Positions 46,901 through 58,900 of a DNA stretch of 64,000 bases are shown here, one piece after another. Position 1 is the first letter of the stretch. Each line of letters opens with the position of its first letter. A program made the position numbers and the translations under genes. The DNA lies in the NCBI RefSeq assembly GCF_018143015.1, contig NC_054741.1, positions 16,615,736-16,679,735 of the forward strand, read 5' to 3'. Under the pieces are notes generated by a model that saw only the letters and a program-made list of their open reading frames with translations, was not told the DNA's origin and made no database searches. The stretch is from Lytechinus variegatus. Lineage: Eukaryota; Echinodermata; Echinoidea; Temnopleuroida; Toxopneustidae.

Positions 46901-49900
46901 ATCCATGATGACTACTACCAGTATTCCATACATGTACCTCCATTGCAGCAAGGAATTCTTGGTGGTACATCCATTACAGCTATCAATATTCCATGCATGT
47001 ACCTCCATCACAGCAAGGAATTCTTGGTGGTTCATCCATGATGACAGCTACCAGTATTCCATACATGTACCTCCATTGCAGCAAGGAATTCTTGGTGGTA
47101 CATCCATTACAGCTATCAATATTCCATACATGTACCTCCATCACAGCAAGGAATTCTTGGTGGTTCATCCATGATAACAGCTACCAGTATTCTATGCATG
47201 TACCTCCATCACAGCAAGGAATTCTTGGTGGTACATCAGTGACAGCTACCAGTATTTCATACATGTACCTCCATTGCAGCAAGGAATTATTTTTGGTACA
47301 TCCATGATGGCAGCTACCAGTATTTCATACATGTACCTCCATTGCAGCACGGAATTCTTGGTGGTACATCCATGATGACTACTACCAATACTCCATACAT
47401 GTTCCTCCATTGTAGCAAGGAATTCTTGGTGATTCATCCATAACAGCTAGTAAATATGCCATTGTGATTTGCACAATATTTCCTTAAAATTTCAACATTT
47501 TAAGGCCAAGTACCTATCATCCATGATGACTACTACCAATACTCCATACATGTTCCTCCATTGTAGCAAGGAATTCTTGGTGATTCATCCATAACAGCTA
47601 GTAAATATGCCATTGTGATTTGCACAATATTTCCTTCAAATTTCAACATTTTAAGGCCAAGTACCTATATTTCTTTACTTGCTCAATCAGGGTATTGACT
47701 ATAAACACAAATCATGCTCAATAAAAGATGCCACAAATTATTGATACCTAGAAATGATGTATATTTTGAGTCAACCATGTGTTATGAAAATCTTGTGACA
47801 TTAGAGTGTGAATTACAGGACAGCCTCAGGGGAAGTTGGAAGATTTAAAAAAAAAAAAGAATTTTACACCTAAAAATGTGAATAGCTAAATATATCTTCT
47901 TTTCTCTCTCTGATATTGTAGGCAAATGGTTAAAGTATAAATTGCGATATCCATAACAATGGGTGTTAATACAGGTTCATCTTCACGTTGTGTGCTTCCG
48001 GCACTACTGTCCATCCTTTTCACACAAACGATTGTAAGGCAGAAGTCAGAGCGTATCGATCATAAAGTATGCAGATGATACTGTTATTCTGGGCCTAGTA
48101 AAAAATGAAGACGAGACAGCTTTCTGCCAAAATATTTGTACGTTTCAAGAATGGTGTGAAAGCAATATATTCGTTCCTATGTCAATCAGAGTTATTTATG
48201 GTAAAACGTAGGGATGTTTGTTGTTTTTCTGCTCCTTATGCCTTGAATTTTTTGCCTTGGCAAAATCATAGCCTGCTTTGATCAAAACTTAGACACAACA
48301 ATGATTTTTAATCTGTTATTTTGCCATTTTATCATGAAACCACAAACGTAGTGTATACTTTCTAAGATCTCACCTGAATTTCATAAAATTGTAATAAAAA
48401 AAGGTTGGATATGGCTTAAAATGTTTGTATTATATATCATTAATACAATCTGTCTACTCAAATAATTTTATCTCATAACTTTTCTCCTATTTTCTCTGAT
48501 AATCAAAATCGGAATATACACACACACCTAAATGAAGCCTTTTTGGAGGCAATATGGTGACTGTTGGGATTAGTATGTTAATACTTCCTTAATTTTTATT
48601 ATTGGAACAAAATACTAAATTGTTTGTACTGAAATAATAATTACTAGTTATTTCAATGTTAGTAATTGCATTCCTACTTAATTATTGTCATCTAATATTC
48701 AAATGGAGGCTAATCTGTTTGAAGTCATTATGTAAATGTGTATTCAAATTTACTGTATATAATTATAATGTAATAATAGCTTTATATGATTAATATGGTA
48801 TTTTGATGTCAATTGACTTTAAGTTGTTAACAAAACAAATGTCTGATATGGATGAATAAAGACAATCTTTGAACTTTAGTTGTTGAGCTGTTTTTAATTA
48901 ATTTCACTTGACACCCTATGTCAAGTTGTCTCGTTGCAAAGAATGGCTGCTCAGACGAAGACTTTTCATAATTCTTATTGTATATAAAAAATCTCACCTT
49001 AAGTTGTTTAATCTCAGCTTTAAGTTTGGTTATGGTATTTTCTGCTGTCACTGCTCTTTCCTGTATTCAGTAAAAAGAAATGAGGGGGGGGGGGGAAGAC
49101 ACAAATAGATTAACATCAAAATAAAGGCATGAATTATAAACATCTTGGTTTAAACTAATCATTACTAAAATATCATGTAAATTAATTTTACAGGTTGTTC
49201 ATGAAGAGTAATAGGTAAAGACAAAGTGCAATTTATTATGTCTCATCAAAAACAAGAAGGGGTTCATACTTGTAGTTTCTAAATTTACAAGTTTATGAAT
49301 GACTGGAAAATGGCAAGCTAATGTTAACAAATTCTGTTTTTGGTGTTTACATTAGGGGGTGTTGCAAGAAAATATTTCACATCATACATCAATTGCAAAG
49401 TTTTATTGTTGTTTTACAATTGATAAATCAATTTCAGCTGAAGCAAATTGATGCATACTCCTTGCAGATATTGCAAATGTGACATATTTGGGGATCCCGA
49501 ATAGACTTGCTATTGGATGTAAGTCTTCTAGAAATGCTTTATTAGATTTGATTGAGTGCTATTCAATCATGTATCATTACAACCAATAACACCTGGTGGA
49601 TGTTTCATAAAGCTGTTCTTAAGTTACAAGTGAATTTAAGAATGACTGGTGAGTGGTTACCCTTTCTTAGTCTGAACTAAAATCAACGCCAATGGAAATC
49701 TGGTGTGTATAACTTCAGGATCACCAGTCATTCTTAAAGTAGCTTGTAACTTACGAACAGCTTTACAAAATACCTTCCAGTCCTATTAGTCATAAATAGT
49801 TCAGTAAGCACAAATTGCCCTTTTCATCCTTTCTACATTTTGAAATACCATAGAAAAATCAATCAAGTTAATATTTTCATCAAAGTCATTACATGATCAC

Positions 49901-52900
49901 ATGTTTAGATCGTAAGTTTATTAAAGAGGTTGTAACCATGTCATGATCAAGTAAATAAACTTCATAAGCAAAGCAAAACATGCTAATATTTATAGTCAGT
50001 TTTGAATCATAATGGCACCTATGGCTATAAAAACCTGTCAATGCTATTGTTCATATTTCTTTGTCAAGATTTTTAAAATCTGTATAAGCTGCCTATCATT
50101 CTAAGGCTGAGAAAACTAACTTTGAGCATGAATTCCAGTGGTACTTCTAATGATCACATAATCTAACAAAAAGACCACCAAGAGTTCAAATGTATCATGT
50201 GCCAAATGATTCTGGCAGAAAATGAGTTAATTACTTAGTAATTAGCAAGATAAGCAAGGCATCCTGTCAATTGACGGGTTTCTTTCCGCGCAATAATGAA
50301 TGCACGTGCCCACATGTGATTATCTGTGTCAGTGATTTTCAACGTATTCAGTTTCCAGCCAAGTCTCCTCCAACTTGCTTATATCATTTCCAAAAGTCTG
50401 GCTGCTTAACTATGTTAGAAAATACACATACTCTGGAGATGAGATCAAAAAGTGGATTTCAACTTAAGAATCACATTTCAAATCAAAGTTCAATGTGACT
50501 ACTTGAAATCAGCTTGAACAAACAAAGTTAGACCATACCCACAGAAACTGACCTGGTTCCAGGACATTTGCATGTTAAGCCAAACACAAACTCTAACCTC
50601 CAACTCCAAATAAACCAAAATCCTTATCTTTCCATTATTCTGAACCAAAAGCTCTATTTTAATCCTAAATCTAACCCTATGCCCTCTGAGACATTAAGAC
50701 CAGAGCAATTGTCGCAGGAGAAAATGTTGTGTCACTAACTGACCCTAGCTATCGGTGCAGGCAGTTTTGGGAGATCAGGTCTCCATAAACCTATTTTGAA
50801 GGATCGTAAAAAGGCTCCCACTAATCAAAACAGGATAAGGCAGTGACTTGCGCTAGCCCCTTGCTGCCGATCACAAGTTGCTTACTTCGCTCGTGACACA
50901 TCCAACTTTGATCAAAATCAATTGCGTGACTCACGTCCCGATAAACCCTAATTCTGGAGCCAGAACAAACAAAAAACTTCTGTTTGTAGGTTTTGAGCAG
51001 AGAGAATAGGCCTAAACCTATGTGGAATTACTGAGGTGTTTGTGACTATATCCAGACCACAATAATTTACCAATGAACAAACTAAGGATTGAATTATGCT
51101 GTTAAGCATTCTTGTTTTTCAGGAAAGATTAGAAGCCCAACATGCCTTAATAATACAAATTTGACAATTATTTCACAATATTTCACAAATGAATTTCATA
51201 AATATATTTCATAAAACCTAAAATAAGTTTAACACTTGTTTGATTTTCTCTTTTTATTCAAATTAACTTGATATTTTTGCTAACTTTGAAAAATTAATAA
51301 TTCTGCAGTTTCTGTTGGCCAGTAGCTGCTAGCTAATCTCTACAACATTGTGACTACAGTATTCAAAAGCATTATCATGGAGTAACTTGGCAAATATACC
51401 TTTTTATTCATATAAAAATAGCAAATTTTTCAACAAGATTTTATAATTAGCAAATCCTTTAGGAGATAATTCTTTATAGAAGGTTAGCTGGCTACTTGTC
51501 AATGACATAGGAAGTAGCTTCTAAATAAATGCCATATTGGTTTCTATTATGATTGAAACAATGGCTTAACTCTTAAATTTTGTGTCAATTTCTGGCAAAT
51601 CTTCAGAAAACTCATACTGGAAATTTGAATTCATTATCACAATTCATGATTACATTGCACAATAATCATGCTTTCCCCTGGTAAAATATTCACTTATGGT
51701 AGTAATAAGAAATTTTATACTACACCTCAAATTTGAGCTGAGAAACAATTTTAAAGAGTATAGGTTCATTTTTTTTCTCCAATTTCTTGGAACAGCAATG
51801 TGATTTCATACATGAAGGTATTAGATGTCAAAATGAAACAATTCAAAATATCAAGTGGACTTGTTCATTCCTTTTTATTTGTCTGTAAAATAATATTGAC
51901 ATTTTGAAACAAAAAATATATACTGTCAGAATGATATAATCTTTGTCCCATTTTTTTTTCCTGAATACAGTTCAGAGATAAATCAATGTATCACAAATTC
52001 TAACATAATCACTGTCCCATTTATTCAATTCTACATAGCTGATACTAGTTCTAATTCTTTATACCCTATATCAGATCCCACACCTATGCATAGACAAAAC
52101 ACATGCCCTCAATTAAATGATCCCTCAATCATACAAGAAAGGTTACATCTCATGTACAATTTGTTCTTATTAAAAAAATAATAAGATTATTCCAACAATA
52201 TTGTTACACTGTACAGTATTAATATTAATCATAAAGAGCAGAGTAGGCCTGTATTTCGTGAGAAAGTCTGTAAGACCAAGGTTAAGTATTACTATATCAT
52301 CGTCGATCTAGATCTGGTACAGTTACATAAACTGCACTTTGTGAAATCGTAAAATCTAAGCTGAAAAACAATCACACTGAAGATCGCCAACACAGATAGG
52401 CACACGTGGGACAGTGTATATTATATTGCTGGAATAGAGACTCGACGGAAGTGCCCGAATCCGTGCTTATTTTGCTTATTTCTCAGCAATTACACAATTT
52501 CTTCCAGAATCCTTTGCACATATTTTTTTATTATAAACAGACACTTGGGTGGTCGTTATATTGGATTCTGTAAAAAGTCATTTTGAGATCGTTACCTCAA
52601 CTGGAATTTATCTTTAATCCCCTTTGCATGTAACCCCATTGATCACTAAATTCCGTAATTCAGAAAGGCTTCCTATAAAGTCCACACTGTTCCAGTGGGC
52701 AATGAGTTAACATAGCCATCCCTGGTATTAGTAATATTAAGTAGCAGAGTTTAATACCATGCCCAGTTGAAAGAATAGGATATACATAATAAGGTTTTGT
52801 TGGATGAATATACAAGTCACATAAATTCACTGATAATCCCCAAAAGAGGAAGTCTGGTCTCATTACACAATTTCCCTCTTTTTAATCAAATCCCCTTTTC

Positions 52901-55900
52901 CTCTACAACATGCAAGATGTATTTAACTAAAATGTACAGGCCAATATCCATGAAAAGTCTCAGGTAAATATGTAGTGTCAAGAGATATAGGCCAAAGATT
53001 TATGAAGTGCAATTGGACATCCATACATCTGATAAAAAGTCTAAATCAATTACCTAAACATCAAACAACACACCTGTTCATTCATTAATTCATGGACTAT
53101 TTTCTGTTATCATGTATGACAAGGTGGTTAATCCAAAGAGGTACAAAGTCTCTTTTTGGAGATACTTGCAGTTTCTCTTTAATTACGTAAGTAATTTTGT
53201 CAGAAAGAGAAAAATTAGATAAAATGAGAGAAAGAAAAGTCTGAGTTCAAATTTTTGACCTTATTCAGTGACTAAAATGCATATTTGCATACAAAAACTT
53301 TCAAAATGAATAGTGATTTTATTTCATTTTATATATGGTATTGATAAATAAATCAAATTATATTTACACTCACAGTTTATTACATAAAAATTTTAATATG
53401 CTTATTGAAGACAATCCAAAGTACTTTGTACATGTACATGTAAGTTTGATTTTAATGTATTCAAATAAATTGGCCGTTGAGGTGAAATTTGGGTTTGATA
53501 AGTTACTCAATTCTAATATCTGGTTTCCTCAAAATAATGAATAAGTATGAGAATTCTATGGGGAGAATTATTATCAATATTTGTCATTCACACCCCTCTG
53601 CCAACTTAAATACAAGAACCTAGCCCCCCTTTAATAAAGGGAATGACGCCATGTGATTGGAATAATCACATGTTCTGGCATTAAGTGATTAATTAGCCCC
53701 ATATTTTTCTCTGTAATAGAACCAGTTGGTGGTTTTAACAGTGTGCATCACTTGGCTTAATTAAGTGGGCTTACATACAAAATCATTAACATATTTGGAT
53801 GCAGTCCAGTAATTTAGCAAGCAAAGTATTATTGTTATCATTCACTCTATAAAGAGTAACAATTTTGCAGACCAAAATTATTGTGGAAAATAGGATTTGA
53901 TTGATTGTATATAACATCTGCTTTGCAATAGACTTACAGGCATTTCTTCCACTAGCGCAATGAGCCAAACATTTTGAGGGGGGCAGATATGGCGAATGGA
54001 GCAAAAGTTCAAACAGATGAAAACAAGCAAAATTTTAGGTTTTTAATGCAAGCAACTTTTTATACATGACACAATATCCAGAAAATAATATATTTAACTA
54101 TTTTATTTTAAATTTCTTTTTTTTTCTTCATTGCACAACTTTTTGAGGGTGCTATGAAATTTATCCACACTGTGCTGAACTCAACCCAGGTGAGGTTAAT
54201 GGGTACCTGGCAGGAATACATTCCTTGAAATGTGAAGTGCAGGAAAAGTACTCTGCTTAAGACGGTAATTATGCTGCATTATTGTAGAGTTCTTAAAACA
54301 CTTCTGATAAAGCGTTATTAGGGATTGTTTAACTCCATTCAGGATCTGGAATATTTTTTTTCTCTTGCAGCTATTACAGCAGTAATCATTAATGCAAACC
54401 TTTAGATCAGACAGGAATCACTTGATATTTTTAAGCAAATGGTTGCTTAATTACTGTGATAATTATAACTACAATCATAAGAGTCCTAATTCATACAGAC
54501 ACTGAAGTCAATACTGTTGGCTATGGAGGGAAAATAATCTCTTTTTTAAATGTACTTATGGTGAAGTATGTAATGATGCTTGCAAAATTAATTTTTTCGC
54601 GTTTCCTCATGAAACATAATTACTTGCATTGACAGCATGTTTGGTCCCACAGCTGAGGTTTATGCAAACCTCCACAAAGCTACAAAATCCCTTCATAGGC
54701 AAGTATACAGATGTGCTTAAATGTTTGTGAACCCCAACACAAAATGCACTCCTTCATGCTGAGTATTGAAGTTAGACATCAACACTTCACTGTTCGGCGA
54801 GCCCAAAGAAACAAACTTTATTGAATGCAATATTTCACAACGCAACTTCACAACTTATTATCTAAAACATGGTAGACTTGGAACACTTTAAATATCTTCA
54901 TTTTCTGGTGGGGTTTACTAACTTTTGAGTACTACTGTAATTATCATACTGACCGTAGTTCTCTTGAGATTGGCCTCTACGTGTTGAACCATGGTTTCCA
55001 GCGTCTTGGCATCTTCCGCTTCCCGTAGTTTTAGTTTCTTTATCTCCGCCTCCATATTCTCGATCCTAGCATCACAAACAAACAGTCACAAACAAACAAA
55101 GTTATTGCAGATTGTTATTAAGTTATTTTGCTGATATATATTTTTCTATTGCTATGATATATACTATTTCCCATCTTTTTTATGATGTATTTGCAAGTCA
55201 TTGGAAGCTAAATTTCTTTGCATGACTGCGTTCATGGATCAATACGAAACAATATAATCACAAGGGGAAAATGTGATATCCATCCTCTGTTAAATGTAAA
55301 TCATTCAATTCCCAAGGGTCCTGGTGGGTGTTTCATAAAACTGTTCATAAGTTAAGAGCAACTTTAAGAACGACTGGTGATCATTTTTAGTGGTAAATGG
55401 TACATAACAAATGTTCATTGAAGATGGTTTAGCGCGTAAGAAAGGATCACCAGTCGTTCGTAAAGTCGCTCTTAACTTACAAACAGCTTTATGAAACGAC
55501 TCCCTGGTATAAGTTATTAGGCCTATAACACAAATCTTAGTAATTAGATTGCACCATAGCTGATTCTTACACTTAATTGCACAAGATTATTAAAGTAATC
55601 AACATCATTCCTACCAGGGAACCTCCCCACTTACCTGGTGGGTGTTTCATAAAGCTGTTCGTAAGTTAAGAGTGAATTTAAGAACGACTGGTGAACGTTT
55701 CTTACACTCTAAATAATCACCAATAAACATTTAATGGTCAATATCATTTCCCACAAGAAAGGATCGCCAGTTGTTCTTAAGGTCGTTCTTAACTTACGAT
55801 CAGCTTTTTGAAACCGCCCCCGAGCCTATGATCAAGCTCTAAGCATTGTGCAAATGGGTGCAGGATTTGGCTTTGGCAAGATATTTTCACTTCATGATTA

Positions 55901-58900
55901 AAGTTATTTGAAGGAAAATTATCATACAGGCGTAGATAACTTTTGAAAATGATTTGACTGGTCTTTATCTAACTGAAACATTACTATTATTATATTAGAG
56001 TATTTCTTAATATAAGTTCTAACACTAGTATCAGTTCATTTCTACCAACTTCAAGCCCTCTCAAGATTTGCTAAATTTTAACAAAGGTGTCTATTATTAT
56101 TCTGGTTCATTACATATATGAATGTGGATGACTTAAAACTGTTACAGTGTGGATTAGAAGAAATAAGCAAGTGTTTTGCTTGGGAGTGTATTTTGTGATA
56201 TTTTAAAAATTCATTTTGGTAATACTTCGATCCTGACCAAATATCAGAAACACATTTTTAATTGGCAAAAATAGGCTAAAAATTCATGATATATCCTTTT
56301 GTTGGCAACTTTATGCAATCACTAAGTTTGTAAAATGAGGGTTGGGCAAACATTGTTTAAAAAATGAAAACTTATCCCGAGGGTACTAAATATCCTTAAA
56401 AGTTAAAATTTGGATTTTCACAAATAATAATGGATACTCCCACACAATTTGCATAATTGAACTTCGACTAAAACTTTGTTTGTAAAAAGTTTGGAATGTG
56501 AGACTCACCATTCAACAGAAAACAGTAATAATTACCTGGTGTGTTTTTGATAACAACTAAAGTCTAAATGAAGTAACAATTTTGTATTACTGTATTATTT
56601 CTAAACATTTTGGTTTCCATAGTTTTCTTCTAACTTTCAGGATTATTTTAGCCATTCCCCAGTCTAATGCTCAGTAATAGAATCAAAGGACCATCTAATG
56701 AAGCTGTCCATGCATCTAACAACCAATCTCATGTTTTTGTAGTACGTGACATGTACTAGATGTGAATTGCAATTTTCAATATTGGCAAGTATGTTTTATA
56801 TTACACTGAAGTATGCATTCAAAACAATTCAAAAGCTGTATGAAGTAGTAGTAGCACACTGACTTTGTGAAGTTACAGGTCAATATTCTGGGACCTAGAA
56901 AATCAGAATATATCAATGGCTCTCACAGAATTCAATAACATTATAAAAAAAAATGTCCCCTACCTCCAAATCAAATAAGCAACAATTTTCACAATTCAAA
57001 TGTTAAAGGTGCCAAAAGGCCAAAACTTCACAATAATGTGGTATTAATATGCCAATATTTATTCAATGACTTTGAAAATATGACTTAGTGATAATTTCTT
57101 CGTCAATTGACGTATCTAAGCCATGAATATTGTTAGCCATTTGTTTGAATTCTGTAAAAACATTTCTACTAGATCTTGAGATGATATAATTTTTTTAAGG
57201 ACATTCCACACTTAAAATTAAATCCATGTCATTTTAACCAAATTTAGAACCTGAATATTGCAAAAATGCAAAAAAATAACATGGGTTTGTAAGTTTGATT
57301 TTTTGCTCCAAAATTCACCAAATTGACAGTTCTCAAGAATTAAGCAACCAAAAGAACTGGGCAGTTATAAACCTCAAACGATCACAACGCTGAGCTTAAA
57401 TTAAACCTTTATTACTCACTTAAAATCCACATAAATTTCATCAAGTTTTATAGTTCAGAATTAATTGACATCTTGAAGTTCATAATTGTATACCAAAGAT
57501 GGCTTATTAGTTAATATTGATATTCATTTACTTTTTTAAGGTGAGAAGCACATTAATTTCTGAAAAAAAATGCGGTGAAATAGACAAAATCACCTCCAAA
57601 ATATTTGAAATTTCAATGAAGAATTTAAGAAGAACAATAAATGGTGCACTTAATTAAAAATCCCTGTCATTTTTACTAAAAATTGCACATTTGTAGAGGA
57701 AATTCCACTTAAGGGCATTTTCATTCTAACTAACGTTACACAGCACAATTTTACACACCTTTCATTGTGTGTATGACTATCTATCTATAAAACAAAACAA
57801 AACATCATTTGTGTTAGAGATATTCATACACACAATGAAAGGTGTGTAAAATTGTGCCATTTAACGTCAGTTACCATGAAAAATGGGGGTTCATGTTCTT
57901 TTTTTCAAACTATCAGCACTTTTGTTGGAGCTAATGTGATTAGGCTAAGTATCTAAGTGAGGAAAAATTCCAAACCACTCTCCCATTTATTAAAATTTTA
58001 GGTCATATTCATCATACTTTGCAGCTCTTCAAAAGAAAGTAATCTGAAATTGAAGAGGAATTTTGAAAAGGGATCTATGGATTATTTTTAGCGAAATAGC
58101 TTAATAAAATAATACATTAGATCTGCAGTTAGAGTGCAGACCACAGGAAAATCAGCCGATACGTGAAGATGTCACTGCGCAAAGCGTAAAACATGTGCAG
58201 ATCAGCGTACGCAAAAACATAACTGGGGAACGTCCTTAATTGAAAAATCACTCTTAATAAGAAGCAGTTAGTTTAAGTTCTGTTAACCTTTCACTATAAC
58301 AACTTTTTTTTCATATTTTATAACTTACCATAGACTTTCTTCAATTATTGGTTGACAATTTCAATATACATTTTCCATGATATAAGGTGAACACTCACTT
58401 TTTGCTGTCTTTATCCGAAGATTTCCTACTATCTGCTAACTCTTTCCTCAGCTTAGCATTCTCATGCTTAAGTTTGGCCAAATCTGAAGAACTTGTGCCA
58501 TTTTCAAAATTTTCCCCGGTAGATGATGGGGGCGTGTCCCTCTTGTTCTTATCAGATGGCATGGCTTCATAGGGTTTCTCTGACATAGAGGAATCATGTA
58601 CCGAGACGTCTGATAGGTTTTCATGACTCCTGTTATCATCACGGGAAGTATCATCCAGTTCATTCGTACTAGAGGAAAGTTTGCTACGGTGTCCATTTTC
58701 TGATGGCTTTGCAGGTTTGGGTGGCACGGCCAAGAGATTGACAACGTGTTCTCTGTCTGACGTATCGCTGGATGAAGACGTACCCTTTTGTTTGTTTTGA
58801 CTCTTGGCATCACCTGAACCCTTCTTACGATGGCCGTGGGATTGCGCTCTTGCCCTTTCTCTGTGTGGCTTGGACTCTGTAGCAGCTTTGGGCCGTGTGA

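Larger units (their letters stand above)
36647..48997 (-). other. ENTR1 intron 3, 12.3 kb
   Basis: Holds the repeats listed separately (38041, 39012, 40024, 41555, 43632, 45064, 45540, 45968, 47950). Between them (36700-38030, 40190-41550, 41770-43630, 43910-44880) I see only AT-rich sequence and half elements, such as 42165-42560 beginning 'aaagtttacgtccactcaaa'. Confidence 0.5.
49061..54953 (-). other. ENTR1 intron 2, 5.9 kb
   Basis: Apart from the listed elements (49355, 49593, 50129, 52229, 54162), the stretches 50550-52220 and 52620-54160 are AT-rich with no recognised feature. Confidence 0.5.

Noticed and set aside
46779-47437. Open frames of 60-104 codons on both strands
   Set aside because: They lie in the 65/68-bp minisatellite. 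They are open because the unit lacks stops in some frames, and no family matches.
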